DNA of 64,000 bases from Rhizobium sp. Root482 (GCF_001426565.1 NZ_LMFA01000021.1:62001-126000), one strand, 5' to 3'. Positions 9,442 through 19,152 are shown, numbered from the stretch's first letter. Translations and numbers: made by a program. Notes: generated by a model from the letters alone, not told the origin.

Positions 9442-9609
9442 CTCTGTTTTCCCGTCTTCATCTTCTTGCCATAGGCGGCGCATATCGTTGAATCTCTGCC
9501 GGAAATCGGCCTCTGCCCTGTTGTCATCACGTCCGGCACGCTGGACTTGTAATCATTTTAGGGCAGAATGTAAAAAGACAAAACGACAAACATCTGTGGA
9601 GGATGCGCA

Positions 9610-11463
9610 GTGGCAGACGACCGGAAGTCCGAAGGTCGAACCACCGCCGGCGCGGATGGTTTCACCGGTTTCGATCCGAAATCCGTCGATGCCTATATCG
9701 TCAAGGACCCGCAGGCCCTCACCCTCAATCTCGCCCGCACGGTCGAGCAACTCGGCAAGGCGGCATCGGCCTGGCTTGCGCCGCGCGAAAGCGGTGAAAA
9801 GAGCGACCTGATGGCCGATCCGGTCGTCGACATGGTCAAGACGCTCTCAAAAATATCCGAATACTGGCTGTCCGATCCGCGCCGGACCCTGGATGCGCAA
9901 ACGCAGCTGATGGGAAGCTTCTTTTCCATCTGGACGCGCAGTCTACAGAAAATAAACGGCGAGACGGTGGCCGAGCCCGACGATGGCGCACGCACGGACA
10001 AGCGCTTTTCCGATGCGGACTGGGTCGCCAATCCGTTCTTCGACTTTCTCCGGCAAGCCTATTTCGTGACGTCGGACTGGGCGGACCGGATGGTGCGGGA
10101 GGCCGAAGGGCTCGACGACCATACAAAGCACAAGGCGGCCTTCTATGTCCGCCAGATCGCCAGCGCCATCTCGCCGTCGAATTTCGTCACCACAAACCCG
10201 CAGCTCTACCGGGAAACGGTAGCCTCCAGCGGCGCCAATCTGGTGCGCGGCATGCAGATGCTCGCCGAGGACGTGATCGCCGGAAAGGGAGACCTGAAAC
10301 TTCGACAGACGGATACGAGCAAATTCGCCATCGGTGAGAATATCGCCATAACGCCTGGCAAGGTGCTTGCCCAGAGCGACGTCTGCCAGGTCATTCAATA
10401 TGACGCCTCCACCGAGACGGTGCTGAAGCGGCCGCTGTTGATCTGCCCGCCCTGGATCAACAAGTTCTATGTGCTCGATCTCAATCCGCAAAAATCCTTC
10501 ATCAAATGGGCGGTGGACCAGGGACACACGGTCTTCGTCATTTCATGGGTGAACCCGGACGAGCGCCATGCAAACAAGGATTGGGAGGCCTATGCCCGCG
10601 ACGGCATCGGTTTCGCGCTCGACACGATTCGCCAGGCGACGGGCGAAGAGGAGGTCAATGCGATCGGCTATTGCGTCGGCGGCACGCTGCTTGCGGCAAC
10701 CCTTGCGCTCCATGCACAGGAGGGCGACAGGCGTATCCGCTCCGCCACGCTGTTCACCACTCAGGTCGATTTCACCCATGCCGGCGACCTCAAGGTCTTC
10801 GTCGATGACGAACAGATCGAGAGAATGGAGGAGCAGATGAAGGAGAACGGCTATCTCGACGGTTCGAAGATGGCGACGGCCTTCAACATGCTGCGCGCCT
10901 CCGAGCTCATCTGGCCCTATTTCGTCAACAACTATCTCAAGGGACAGGAGCCGACCGCCTTCGACCTGCTCTACTGGAATTCCGATTCGACCCGCATGCC
11001 GGCCGCCAACCACTCCTTCTATCTGCGCAACTGCTATCTCCACAACAATCTCTCCAAGGGCGAGATGGTGCTGGCCGGGAAGAAGATTTCGCTCGGTGAC
11101 ATCAAGATCCCGGTCTATAATCTCGCCACCCGCGAAGACCATATCGCGCCGGCAAAGTCGGTGTTTCTCGGCAGCCGGTCTTTCGGTGGCGACGTGACCT
11201 ATGTCATGTCCGGCTCCGGCCATATTGCCGGCGTCGTCAATCCGCCGGACAAGGGCAAGTACCAGTTCTGGACGGGCGGGCCTGTCGAGGGTGAATTCGA
11301 GGACTGGGTCAAGACGGCCAGTGAAACGCCGGGTTCCTGGTGGCCGCATTGGCACAAATGGATCGAGGCGCTTGACGGCGAACGCGTGCCGGCACGCAAG
11401 ACCGGCGGGACGCTCAATTCGCTGGAGGAAGCGCCCGGTTCCTATGTCCGGGCCCGCGCCTGA
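9610..11463 (+). CDS. phaC: Class I poly(3-hydroxyalkanoate) synthase
   Basis: The product is 617 aa, the usual class I size. It polymerises hydroxyacyl-CoA into PHA granules in the cytoplasm. The alpha/beta-hydrolase core has a lipase-like box GYCVGG with nucleophile C355, a later Asp in [13 protein letters not shown] and a catalytic His in [12 protein letters not shown]. The characteristic [12 protein letters not shown] segment is present. The start is a GTG at 9610 with GGAGG about 8 bp upstream. No phaP or phaR is adjacent in the window. sfsA follows 20 bp downstream. Confidence 0.97.
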   Translation: MADDRKSEGRTTAGADGFTGFDPKSVDAYIVKDPQALTLNLARTVEQLGKAASAWLAPRESGEKSDLMADPVVDMVKTLSKISEYWLSDPRRTLDAQTQLMGSFFSIWTRSLQKINGETVAEPDDGARTDKRFSDADWVANPFFDFLRQAYFVTSDWADRMVREAEGLDDHTKHKAAFYVRQIASAISPSNFVTTNPQLYRETVASSGANLVRGMQMLAEDVIAGKGDLKLRQTDTSKFAIGENIAITPGKVLAQSDVCQVIQYDASTETVLKRPLLICPPWINKFYVLDLNPQKSFIKWAVDQGHTVFVISWVNPDERHANKDWEAYARDGIGFALDTIRQATGEEEVNAIGYCVGGTLLAATLALHAQEGDRRIRSATLFTTQVDFTHAGDLKVFVDDEQIERMEEQMKENGYLDGSKMATAFNMLRASELIWPYFVNNYLKGQEPTAFDLLYWNSDSTRMPAANHSFYLRNCYLHNNLSKGEMVLAGKKISLGDIKIPVYNLATREDHIAPAKSVFLGSRSFGGDVTYVMSGSGHIAGVVNPPDKGKYQFWTGGPVEGEFEDWVKTASETPGSWWPHWHKWIEALDGERVPARKTGGTLNSLEEAPGSYVRARA

Positions 11464-11483
11464 GCCAACGGATTTCCTCATTC

Positions 11484-12203
11484 ATGTATTTCGATCCGCC
11501 GTTGCTCCCCGCCGTCCTTGTCCAGCGCTACAAACGCTTTCTCTTCGATGCGGTGCTGGAAGACGGAAGCGCCATTACCGGCTCGTGCCCCAATACCGGC
11601 TCCATGCGCGGCCTGACCGCACCGGGTTCGCGCATCTGGTTGTCGCAGCATGACAGCCCGACGCGAAAATACCGGCACATGCTGGAAATGGTGGAGGTCG
11701 GCGATACGACCATCGGCATCAATACCGGCCTGCCCAACCGGCTGGCCGAAGAGGCAATCCGGGCCGGGCAGGTTTCCGATCTTCATCTCTATGCAAAGGT
11801 CGAGCGCGAACGGAAATATGGCCGCAATTCGCGCATCGACCTGCTTTTGAGCGACCCGCAACGCGGGCTCGCCTATGTCGAGGTGAAGAACGTCCACTTC
11901 AGCCGAATCCAGGGCCTTGCGGAATTTCCTGACAGCCCGACCAAACGCGGCGCAAAACATCTCGAGGAACTGGGCGATATGGTCGAGATGGGCCATCGCG
12001 GCATCATGGTCTATCTCATCCAGCGCGATGACTGCGACCGCCTCTCGATCTGCGCGGAATTCGATCCGCTCTACGCCAGTGCCTTCCGGTACGCGCGACA
12101 GCGCGGCGTCGAAGTCTTTGCCGTCCAATGCCGGGTTTCGCCGCAGCAAATCGTCCCGGCCGGCCTGATCGCCATGGACGAACCGGCCCTTGCTGATCTA
12201 TGA
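11484..12203 (+). CDS. sfsA: DNA/RNA nuclease SfsA
   Basis: The product is 239 aa, the family length. Conserved SfsA segments are visible: RYKRFLFDAVLEDG, HCPNTG-like CPNTGSMRGL, SRIDLLL and YVEVKNVHFSR, where D and E-x-K form a PD-(D/E)xK-like site. The protein was named sugar fermentation stimulation A, and its physiological role is poorly defined. It follows phaC by 20 bp and precedes map by 30 bp, all rightward, so co-transcription is likely. Confidence 0.95.
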   Translation: MYFDPPLLPAVLVQRYKRFLFDAVLEDGSAITGSCPNTGSMRGLTAPGSRIWLSQHDSPTRKYRHMLEMVEVGDTTIGINTGLPNRLAEEAIRAGQVSDLHLYAKVERERKYGRNSRIDLLLSDPQRGLAYVEVKNVHFSRIQGLAEFPDSPTKRGAKHLEELGDMVEMGHRGIMVYLIQRDDCDRLSICAEFDPLYASAFRYARQRGVEVFAVQCRVSPQQIVPAGLIAMDEPALADL

Positions 12204-12233
12204 CAACAGGCAAAGACAAACGAAAGCCCCGTA

Positions 12234-13064
12234 ATGGTAACCTATATCGAAGCGGCCTCCGCGCCTTACAAGAACACCGGCGCCATCCGCCTTTATACGC
12301 CTGACGATTTCGCCGGCATCAAGCGTGCCTGCCAGCTGACGGCCCGTTGCCTCGATGAATTGGCAAGCCGCGTGCAACCGGGCGTCACCACGAATGAGAT
12401 CGATCGCTTCGTCTTCGATTTCGGCATGGATCACGGCGCCCTGCCCGCGACGCTGAACTATCGCGGCTATATGAAATCCTCCTGCACCTCGATCAACCAC
12501 GTCGTCTGTCACGGCATTCCGGATGAGAAGCCGCTGCGCGAAGGCGACATCGTCAATATCGACGTCACCTATATCGTCGATGGCTGGCATGGCGATTCCA
12601 GCCGCATGTATCCTGTCGGCGAGATCAAGCGCGCCGCCTATCGCTTGCTCGAGGTCACCCATGAATGCCTGATGCGCGGCATCGCCGCCGTCAAGCCAGG
12701 CGCGCGCACCGGCGCCATCGGGGAGGCCATCCAGAGCTTTGCCGAAGCCGAGCGTTGTTCGGTGGTTCGCGATTTCTGCGGCCATGGCGTCGGCCGGCTG
12801 TTTCACGATGCGCCCAATATCCTGCATTACGGCCGCGCCAATGAAGGCCCGGAAATGCGCGAAGGCATGATCTTCACCATCGAGCCGATGATCAATCTCG
12901 GCCGCCCGCATGTCAAAGTCCTGAGGGATGGCTGGACGGCCGTGACGCGCGACCGGTCGCTTTCGGCGCAATACGAACATGCGGTCGGCGTGACGGCCGA
13001 AGGCTGCGAGATCTTCACCCTGTCGCCGGCCGGGCTCGACCGGCCGGGGCTCACCGCTCAATAG
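12234..13064 (+). CDS. map: Methionine aminopeptidase, type I
   Basis: The product is 276 aa. It removes the initiator Met from nascent proteins. Metal ligands fall in [19 protein letters not shown] (two Asp), [14 protein letters not shown] (His), FTIEPMI (Glu) and the late YEHAVGVT (Glu). An extra N-terminal segment of about 20 residues precedes the catalytic fold, as in other Rhizobiales. It ends 8 bp before radC, so the two were presumably an operon before the prophage interrupted radC. Confidence 0.96.
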   Translation: MVTYIEAASAPYKNTGAIRLYTPDDFAGIKRACQLTARCLDELASRVQPGVTTNEIDRFVFDFGMDHGALPATLNYRGYMKSSCTSINHVVCHGIPDEKPLREGDIVNIDVTYIVDGWHGDSSRMYPVGEIKRAAYRLLEVTHECLMRGIAAVKPGARTGAIGEAIQSFAEAERCSVVRDFCGHGVGRLFHDAPNILHYGRANEGPEMREGMIFTIEPMINLGRPHVKVLRDGWTAVTRDRSLSAQYEHAVGVTAEGCEIFTLSPAGLDRPGLTAQ

Positions 13065-13072
13065 GGTTTCCA

Positions 13073-13642
13073 ATGGCCAAGCCCCCCTCTCCCGATGGCG
13101 AAGTTTTCCAGCCGGCCGACGAGAGGGGATTTTTTGCTGAGCAGGCACCCAAGCGTGCGGGCCTCAACATTGCCGCTACCCCATCCGACGACGCGCATTA
13201 TCATGGCCACAGGGACCGGCTGCGGACCCGTTATCGGGATCATGGCGATACGGCGCTTGCGGACTATGAAATCCTCGAACTGCTGCTCTTCCGATTGATC
13301 CCGCGACGCGACACCAAACCGATCGCAAAAGCGCTGCTGGAGCGGTTCGGCACGCTGGCCGGGGTCTTCGGCGCTTCGCCTGCCCTGCTGCAGGAGGTCA
13401 AGGGGATCGGCGAGGCGGTCGCTTTCGATCTCAAGCTGGTTTCCTCCGTCGCGCACCGGACCCTGAAAAGCGAACTCAAAGGCAAGCAGGTGCTTGCCTC
13501 CTGGTCCTCGGTTATCGATTACTGCCATGCGGCAATGGCGCACGAAATACGCGAACAGTTTCGCATTCTGTTCCTCGACAAGCGCAACGCCCTGATCGCC
13601 GACGAGGTGCAGCAGACAGGCACCGTCGATCACACCCCGGTC
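13073..13642 (+). pseudogene. radC: radC 5' fragment, interrupted by prophage (attL side)
   Basis: These 190 codons carry the N-terminal part of Rad[14 protein letters not shown], the HhH segment [15 protein letters not shown] and the start of the JAB1/MPN domain up to GTVDHTPV. At the 12-bp core the reading frame passes into phage DNA and adds 21 foreign codons to a stop at 13705. The His/Ser/Asp JAMM zinc site lies in the 3' fragment at 48472-48702, so this product lacks the metal site. RadC's cellular role is itself uncertain. The ATG at 13073 lies 8 bp after map. Confidence 0.95.
13631..13642 (+). repeat. attL core
   Basis: CACACCCCGGTC, repeated exactly at 48472-48483. The identity extends imperfectly upstream (CGAT versus CGAC). 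It codes for His-Thr-Pro-Val of RadC, so the crossover is inside the gene. Confidence 0.9.
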
Positions 13643-13744
13643 GGAAGAATGCGAGCTATTTCACATGGGGCAGATTTACAACCCGTTGTTTTTACAGGCT
13701 TTTAGGGCGAATTCCGCCAGCAGTCAGCCTGCTTTACCCCCTCG

Positions 13745-13769
13745 ACTGCCAATAAAAGTGCCAATTATT
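13745..13769 (+). repeat. Putative integrase arm-type site, left
   Basis: A 25-bp sequence found identically at 48299-48323 in the same orientation. It contains two TGCCAAT copies 12 bp apart (13747 and 13759). It lies about 100 bp inside the attL core and upstream of the integrase gene, as expected for arm sites. This is inferred, not proven. The rest of 13643-13965 has no recognisable gene. Confidence 0.7.
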
Positions 13770-13965
13770 CGCGCTTGCACTACTTCCCCATTACAAGCCT
13801 CAAGAATTTGGAATCATTTCAACTTCTGTAATGATTACAATGGGTTGCGCAACATATCGGTTGACGCCACTGCTTTTATGGGCTATAGTCTCTTTCATCA
13901 TCCCAAATTTTCATTCTTGCGACGGCTCGCCATGAGCCGTCCGCACCTTATTGCGATTTAACAAC

Positions 13966-15348
13966 ATGAAAGCAGCAACCGAAAAAGCAAAGACGCCAAA
14001 GTACCTATTCAAGCGCGGCAACCAGTATACGTACATCCGTAACATTCCGCCTCGCCATCGTCACTTGTTCGAGAACCGTCGACAGGTATCGAAGTCGTTG
14101 GGTCCGGACTTCACGCAAGCCGTGATCGACCTCGAAACATGCAAGCGGGATCATGAAGCGGCACTTGCTGGCAATGGCAAGGTTAAGACCGTTTCATATG
14201 ATGAACAGTTGGAACGCGCCGAACAATTTGGCATCACCAGCAAAAGCTCTGCTCAAATCCGTTTGGATACTATGGAACAACAAATGGCTGAGATGGCACA
14301 ACGTATCCGAATTGCGTATTTCATCGATAATCCCACTCACTTGGATGCTGTCACGATTATTGGCGCGACGAAGGAACCGGCACTTCTGATCATGAAGGCA
14401 TTTGAGATTTATCAAGAACTCGACCATCAATTCACTCTCAATCTGCGTGAATGGGATGCGAAGCAAAAAATCAAGCGGTACGAAAATGCGATGAAGGACT
14501 TCATTGCCCGCTGTGGCGACATCGACGTTCTTACGATTGATGAGACGATAGCAGAAACATACGTCAATTCGCTTTGGACCGATGTTCTCGACGCCAGCAA
14601 GAAGTTTGGGTCAGATCACGCGAACCGTCGAATTACCCAAGTCCGAAAGGTACTGAAGCTTGTATTGGATAAACGCTACAAGCGGAAGTTCACTGCCCTT
14701 GATGGACATAGCATCAAGCTCAAAGTTAGCGATGCTGGCAAGCGACTTCCATTCACTGAAGCCGAAGTCAGGGCAATTTATGCCGCATTGCCAACGGCGG
14801 ATATGTCGGACCAAGCCAAGGCAATGATCCAAATTGCGCTCATCACCGGATGTGGTCCCAAGGAATTGTGCTGGATCACGAAAGAGGACCTCAGACTAGA
14901 TGCGAAGACGCCGTTCATGAAGATCGGTCCCAATCGTCTTCGCGCTCAGGTCAAGTCAGGGGAAGATCGGCATAGAGATTTGCCAATAGCGACCGACGAA
15001 GGCGTGAAGCTGTTGAAGCAATTTCCGGATGGCTTCACCCTGTATCAAGGGGATAGAGGACCATCGATACTGAACGGCGAACTTTCACCGTTCTTCCAAG
15101 CGGTAACACCCGGCAAGTCATTCTACTCGGCACGCCATCGATTGGACGACCTGATTAAAACAGCAAATATCGATCTTGGCATCAAGGCTGCAATCTCCGG
15201 TCACTCGCTCGGCGGGCGTCTACTATATTATGGAAAATCAGGAAACGGTTACACACTCAAAGATAAGAAGGAGGCTCTTGTTAAAGCCCTTGCGGCTGCA
15301 CCTAAAAAAGAAGAACACGAAAACGAACAGCTTAACATCAACCCGTAA
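13966..15348 (+). CDS. int: Tyrosine-type phage integrase
   Basis: The product is 460 aa. Residues 1-60 resemble the N-terminal arm-binding region of rhizobial integrases (KYLFKRGNQYTYIRNIPP). The catalytic domain (about 260-440) has VKSGEDRHRDLPI (beta-hairpin Lys330), FYSARHRLDDL (R390, H391) and SGHSLGGRLLYY (H413, nucleophile Y421 or Y422). The first catalytic Arg, normally in TG-x-R-x-x-E, is replaced: TGCGPKEL has Gly297 there. The ATG at 13966 is preferred over a TTG at 13951. It lies next to attL and presumably drives radC-site integration and excision. Confidence 0.92.
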   Translation: MKAATEKAKTPKYLFKRGNQYTYIRNIPPRHRHLFENRRQVSKSLGPDFTQAVIDLETCKRDHEAALAGNGKVKTVSYDEQLERAEQFGITSKSSAQIRLDTMEQQMAEMAQRIRIAYFIDNPTHLDAVTIIGATKEPALLIMKAFEIYQELDHQFTLNLREWDAKQKIKRYENAMKDFIARCGDIDVLTIDETIAETYVNSLWTDVLDASKKFGSDHANRRITQVRKVLKLVLDKRYKRKFTALDGHSIKLKVSDAGKRLPFTEAEVRAIYAALPTADMSDQAKAMIQIALITGCGPKELCWITKEDLRLDAKTPFMKIGPNRLRAQVKSGEDRHRDLPIATDEGVKLLKQFPDGFTLYQGDRGPSILNGELSPFFQAVTPGKSFYSARHRLDDLIKTANIDLGIKAAISGHSLGGRLLYYGKSGNGYTLKDKKEALVKALAAAPKKEEHENEQLNINP

Positions 15349-15426
15349 GAAATATGACCGAATTGAAAATCTTTTATATATTATGTGACACGTCATCATT
15401 TCCCATTTTGGAAAATCTTTATATCA

Positions 15427-15594
15427 ATGACTACCCTAGAAACGCTTGTCTACGACGATAAGGCATACAAGGAATACTTCGCTGGATTCAGCAAAATCAT
15501 AAAGTGGTCGAAGGACTTTGGCTATCTGGATGCCGCCATGGACCATATTAAAACACGAAACGAACATAAGGCGGCTGTTGACTCACTTCGCTAA
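15427..15594 (+). CDS. Small hypothetical protein
   Basis: 55 aa beginning MTTLETLVYDDKAYKEYF, mostly helical and charged, with no recognised domain. An alternative upstream GTG at 15385 would add 14 residues. It sits between the integrase and a short membrane-anchored protein gene on the same strand. No clear ribosome site is visible, so confidence is modest. Confidence 0.4.
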   Translation: MTTLETLVYDDKAYKEYFAGFSKIIKWSKDFGYLDAAMDHIKTRNEHKAAVDSLR

Positions 15595-15683
15595 CAGATT
15601 GAAATCGTTATTAAAAAGCGAATGATTCATTGCATCGAGACAATGCACGAACAACGATAATGACAATCAGGAAAGGCATCAAA

Positions 15684-16088
15684 ATGAAACGAGCAACAAG
15701 ATATATCGCGAGTGTAACGCTTCTCGGTGTCGTCCTGTTCTACCTTACCTATGTTGGCGCATTCAACAAGGACACGTATGAGGCTGTTGCCTCATACAAA
15801 ACATCAGCAATCAATGCGGTTGTGACCAATCTTCAGTTACCTTGTGATCGTCTGATGAATGTCGGCATGGGAGATTATTGCCACGTCTACTTCGAAGACG
15901 GCTTTTCCGTCCGAATATCACCGATTGAGGGAGACATCTGGCAATACCAAAACCAAGCAGAAATGACTTGCGCTCATAAGGCAGCGGAATTCAAAAAGAG
16001 CATCGAACACGCACCAGCATGGCAGCAACGGGCAATGGTAAGGGATCGGGTTGAGATTCGTTGCATCCTCACTTCAGACGCAACGTAA
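15684..16088 (+). CDS. Hypothetical protein with N-terminal membrane anchor
   Basis: 134 aa. Residues 5-26 (TRYIASVTLLGVVLFYLTYVGAF) form a signal anchor or signal peptide. The rest is predicted outside the cytoplasm and holds four Cys (in LPCDRL, DYCHVYF, MTCAHK and IRCILT), which could form two disulfides. The ATG at 15684 has AGGAAAGG upstream. No known family. As an exported product of a lysogen-side gene it could act at the cell envelope, but nothing shows this directly. Confidence 0.6.
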   Translation: MKRATRYIASVTLLGVVLFYLTYVGAFNKDTYEAVASYKTSAINAVVTNLQLPCDRLMNVGMGDYCHVYFEDGFSVRISPIEGDIWQYQNQAEMTCAHKAAEFKKSIEHAPAWQQRAMVRDRVEIRCILTSDAT

Positions 16089-16134
16089 TGGCGATTTCAT
16101 TCAACAACACAATTTCACATAAAGGATATCTAAT

Positions 16135-16425
16135 ATGATAGCGTTTAACTGGTTTAGGGAAAGAAACGACTTCAACCTTAGACATGCGCAAGACTTTTTG
16201 CAGAAGGCTGAAACAATCTTGGATAATGCTGTTGGCGACGTTGAAAGCAGCTATGCGGACGAGGCAGCTAAATCTGCGAAGAAGGCTGTTCGCTCGTTCA
16301 CCGACGCGCTCGCTGCCGGTGACACAGAAGAAGGGTGGAAACTGGAAAAAGAGGGGCTGGAAAGCATCTATCAGTGGGCAACCGAGTTTAAGCTATCCGA
16401 ACAAGCCAGAGCTTACTTTGCGTAA
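16135..16425 (+). CDS. Hypothetical helical protein
   Basis: 96 aa, acidic and strongly helical (HAQDFLQKAETILDNAVGDV, then a second long helix). There is no signal or membrane segment and no recognised family. The ATG at 16135 is preceded by AAAGGA. It ends just before a strong hairpin (16455-16487), and converges with the leftward gene at 16550-16768. Confidence 0.55.
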   Translation: MIAFNWFRERNDFNLRHAQDFLQKAETILDNAVGDVESSYADEAAKSAKKAVRSFTDALAAGDTEEGWKLEKEGLESIYQWATEFKLSEQARAYFA

Positions 16426-16454
16426 AGCCCCAAAGCTTTAACGGCGATAAGAAG

Positions 16455-16487
16455 CGGCAGATTGGTAAGACGTTCACCAATCTGCCG
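16455..16487. terminator. Strong hairpin between convergent genes
   Basis: CGGCAGATTGGT (16455-16466) and ACCAATCTGCCG (16476-16487) form a perfect 12-bp stem with a 9-nt loop. There is no U-tract on either side, so it is terminator-like by position rather than a canonical intrinsic terminator. Confidence 0.5.
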
Positions 16488-16549
16488 TGAAAAGGCCCAA
16501 TGAAGAATGACTGGACTGTGGTCAGGATCATCGAAATGCTTATCGTTGA

Positions 16550-16768
16550 TCAGTCATCTACCGAGAGCGGGCAAAGTTCAGCAGCGCCAACGGTAACGGC
16601 TTTCGCCGATCCACCACAATTATAGAAGCATATTTTGTTCATTCCGCTGACCTGTTCGCCAGACTTGAAGCACATCATCGCAACTTGAGGGCCTTCAGCA
16701 GGCGCATTCAACGTTCCCGGGTTTGCCATTGACGATGAGACAACGGCAGCAAGAAAAACAATATTCAT
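16550..16768 (-). CDS. Small exported protein
   Basis: 72 aa. A short signal peptide (MNIVFLAAVVSSSMA) is followed by a mature region with four Cys (MMCFKSG, KICFYNCGG, ELCPL). Such Cys-patterned small periplasmic proteins are common in Rhizobiales and their function is unknown. It is the last gene of a loose leftward group. Confidence 0.55.
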   Translation of the reverse strand: MNIVFLAAVVSSSMANPGTLNAPAEGPQVAMMCFKSGEQVSGMNKICFYNCGGSAKAVTVGAAELCPLSVDD

Positions 16769-16852
16769 TTAGCTTCCCCTCATATAATCAAGCCACTGTG
16801 GAACATTCGTGGCATCAGAACAAGTAGGGGTTGAGGAACGTTTTTGGTGCGG

Positions 16853-17074
16853 TTACTCGCCTGAAGGCAACTCTTTGACCAGCTGCAAACGGTTGTCATT
16901 TTTTAGCTCGATCACACCTTTTCGCTGAAGCCAAAACAGCCCATTGACGATGTCGTCTTGTGTGTACGGGTTCCCCACAAGAGGAACGCCTATTTCGTAC
17001 ATGCCAACAGGCTTGTCCGGAGTAGCGCCGATCCGGCGCAGAACATCAACAATGGCTTCGCTGGCTGCGATCAT
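16853..17074 (-). CDS. Small winged-helix-like hypothetical protein
   Basis: 73 aa. The pattern of helix (AIVDVLRRIG), YEIG..LVG, helix (TQDDIVNGLFWLQRKG) and a beta pair (VIELKNDNRLQLVKEL) looks like a small winged helix-turn-helix fold, as in many transcription regulators. This is fold-level inference only. No catalytic or membrane features. Confidence 0.5.
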   Translation of the reverse strand: MIAASEAIVDVLRRIGATPDKPVGMYEIGVPLVGNPYTQDDIVNGLFWLQRKGVIELKNDNRLQLVKELPSGE

Positions 17075-17147
17075 AGCGGTACATCCCTAGACGGATGTTC
17101 CAACTTTGTTCCCTTTGTGGGCAAGAGTCAATCGGATCAGGGCAGGA

Positions 17148-17459
17148 TCAGTTCCTAGCCTTTCGCCATCCTGCCGCCCTCGCCTCATCTTCCGTGCAAA
17201 ACCAGCGCTCGCCATATTGCGGGCTGATCTTCGTCGCGGCGTAGTATTCCTGCCCGGCAACGTGAAAAATCTTCTCACGCGAATTGATACTGATGTTGCC
17301 TTTGATCGAACAGCCTTGGGCTATCGCGGTGACCGATGAGATGTTGCCGACACTGTAAACGCCAGCGACAACGATGGCGACCAAACCTAGAGCGACTCCC
17401 GGTGCTTCACGAATGAACGACCGACGAACCGGCTTTGTCTGAAACTGGCGATGACGCAT
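17148..17459 (-). CDS. Membrane-anchored 'sunset'-like domain protein
   Basis: 103 aa. A transmembrane segment (about 22-42, PGVALGLVAIVVAGVYSVG) is followed by a compact domain: GCSIKGNIS, EKIFHVAGQEYY and GERWFCTEDEARAAGW. I recognise this as the domain found C-terminally on some rhizobial thermonuclease-like proteins. I know no enzymatic role for it. Here it stands alone, without a nuclease. An ATAAATA motif (17497-17503, minus strand) lies about 38 bp upstream of the start. Confidence 0.65.
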   Translation of the reverse strand: MRHRQFQTKPVRRSFIREAPGVALGLVAIVVAGVYSVGNISSVTAIAQGCSIKGNISINSREKIFHVAGQEYYAATKISPQYGERWFCTEDEARAAGWRKARN

Positions 17460-17649
17460 CGACTAATCTCCATTTCCCGCTAGGATAGCAGACGAATATT
17501 TATGCGTGTTTTAGGAGATCATTAAAAATGGTGATTTCGGTGGACGATAACGCTGGCGATATTTGTAGCAGAAATAATGTAGAACCAGTTGGACTCAAAC
17601 GCCTATACGGTAACGGTCGAAAAGCCAGCACATCGGGTAAACGCACAGC

Positions 17650-18735
17650 ATGAGCAAAATCTTTATCAGTCACGCGGTCGCAGACAAAAAATTAGCAACT
17701 CTGCTTGTGGACTTCTTAAAGGAGGCAATCGGCGTGCCAACGGATGAAATTTTCTGTTCCAGCGTTGCCGAAAACGGCATACCTTTGGGTGAAAACTTCA
17801 ACGACTATATGAAGTCGCGGATCGAAGCGCCCGCGTTAGTGATTCTGCTGATGACACCGTCCTACCTTGAGAGTAAATTTTGCTTAATGGAACTCGGTGC
17901 CACATGGTCCCGCTCGCTAGACCGGCTACCAATCGTTGTGAAACCGGTAGCTTTTGATGAAGTGACCCGAACTCTTGGGTTGGTTCAGGCGTGGGACATA
18001 TCCGACCAAAACGGGCTGGTGAAACTTCGCGATAAAATTCGCCATTCCGCGATTTCGCTAGAGAACCGTAGCGACTCTACATGGGATCACAAGAGAGAGG
18101 CGTGGCGAAGAAACCTCCCCCGAATCTTGAGAAACAGCCCTAAGTCTCGCTTAGTCAGCGTTGCCGCTCTGGAAGAAGCAAATGCGACAGTTGAACAGGC
18201 GAATGCCGAGCTGCAGGATGCACGCGCCGGAAGTGCACGCATGGAAGCTGAAGTCGTGAGCCTGAAACATGAGCTGGTCCAGACACGACAGAGATTAGAC
18301 GCGCTATTAACCGATGTAGAAGGAGTGGTGAAGGACGGAAGGCGACCAACCTTTGTCATACTAGAGCCGGACAGCAAGATTGCCACGGATATCCATCTTC
18401 TTTTGATGACCAACGACTATGTTTGTGTCGGACTGGCAGGAGATGGGGCGGAAGCGCTGGTGGTAGGTGAAAGAACCAGACCTGACTTCTTGATAACAGA
18501 AGTTGCGTTGCAGTCAGGCCCGACACAAGGACTCCATATTGCCCGCCACTTTCAACAGCAGTGGGGGACAGTTCCCATATTTCATACGCGATATCCGGAA
18601 CGACTCCTCACGAATGAAAGACCGTTTCCGGCATATCTCGTCACAAAACCCTATAATGCAACAAAGCTCATATTAGAGCTTAAGAAAGCTTTGTCGGAAA
18701 AAGAAAAAAGCACAGCAGAACACGATAGCCGCTAA
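17650..18735 (+). CDS. TIR domain / coiled coil / pseudo-receiver fusion protein
   Basis: 361 aa. Residues 1-135 form a TIR domain: KIFISHAVADKKLATLLVDF, the loop IPLGENFNDYM, and SKFCLMELGATW, where E81 matches the catalytic Glu of NAD-hydrolysing TIRs. Residues about 172-225 are a heptad-rich coiled coil. Residues about 234-350 look like a CheY-type receiver: TFVILEPDSK (E239, D241), PDFLITEVAL, IFHTRYPE (T313) and YLVTKPYN (K333). The phospho-acceptor Asp is replaced by Glu284. It is a lone gene in the prophage accessory region. Bacterial TIR proteins often act in anti-phage defence by depleting NAD, and an immunity role here is inference. Confidence 0.85.
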   Translation: MSKIFISHAVADKKLATLLVDFLKEAIGVPTDEIFCSSVAENGIPLGENFNDYMKSRIEAPALVILLMTPSYLESKFCLMELGATWSRSLDRLPIVVKPVAFDEVTRTLGLVQAWDISDQNGLVKLRDKIRHSAISLENRSDSTWDHKREAWRRNLPRILRNSPKSRLVSVAALEEANATVEQANAELQDARAGSARMEAEVVSLKHELVQTRQRLDALLTDVEGVVKDGRRPTFVILEPDSKIATDIHLLLMTNDYVCVGLAGDGAEALVVGERTRPDFLITEVALQSGPTQGLHIARHFQQQWGTVPIFHTRYPERLLTNERPFPAYLVTKPYNATKLILELKKALSEKEKSTAEHDSR

Positions 18736-18771
18736 TCCTTGCGATTTAGCACATGCGGCAAAAGAATGCCT

Positions 18772-19152
18772 TTAACGGCTCGTGGCTTTTTGAAGCTGAT
18801 CTATCGATTTACCGAAAACGTCATTGGCGCGGGTTTCCATGTCATCGAGACTACCGCCACTCATCAAATCAAGTTCGTTGATCGCTGACCATTCGGCAGC
18901 AAATTCCGTTTCAGTATGCAGCATCCGTTCAGACAGGGCCTTGTTAGCCGTCGCCAGCTTTGCCGCATCAGCCAAGATCGTCTCAATTGTTCGTGTCTGC
19001 TCATCGACAGCGAGACGATAGGTCACCGTCTGTTGCTCAAGCAAGGCGATGTCCGCCGATGCGATCCGGTGATAGGCAAAGAAGCCACCGGAGACGGTCA
19101 AAAGCAGGACGATTAAGACGATGATGATGTAGAGATTGAACTGTTGAAGCAT
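18772..19152 (-). CDS. Membrane-anchored coiled-coil protein, i-spanin-like
   Basis: 126 aa. One N-terminal transmembrane helix (about 6-28, FNLYIIIVLIVLLLTVSGGF) is followed by a long helical coiled coil facing the periplasm. This architecture matches inner-membrane spanins (Rz), but no overlapping o-spanin lipoprotein gene is evident, so the call is tentative. The start codon has no Shine-Dalgarno: ATAAATA (19157-19163) lies just 4 nt upstream (ATAAATA-GCGG-ATG), a pattern shared with the large terminase gene. Confidence 0.5.
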   Translation of the reverse strand: MLQQFNLYIIIVLIVLLLTVSGGFFAYHRIASADIALLEQQTVTYRLAVDEQTRTIETILADAAKLATANKALSERMLHTETEFAAEWSAINELDLMSGGSLDDMETRANDVFGKSIDQLQKATSR

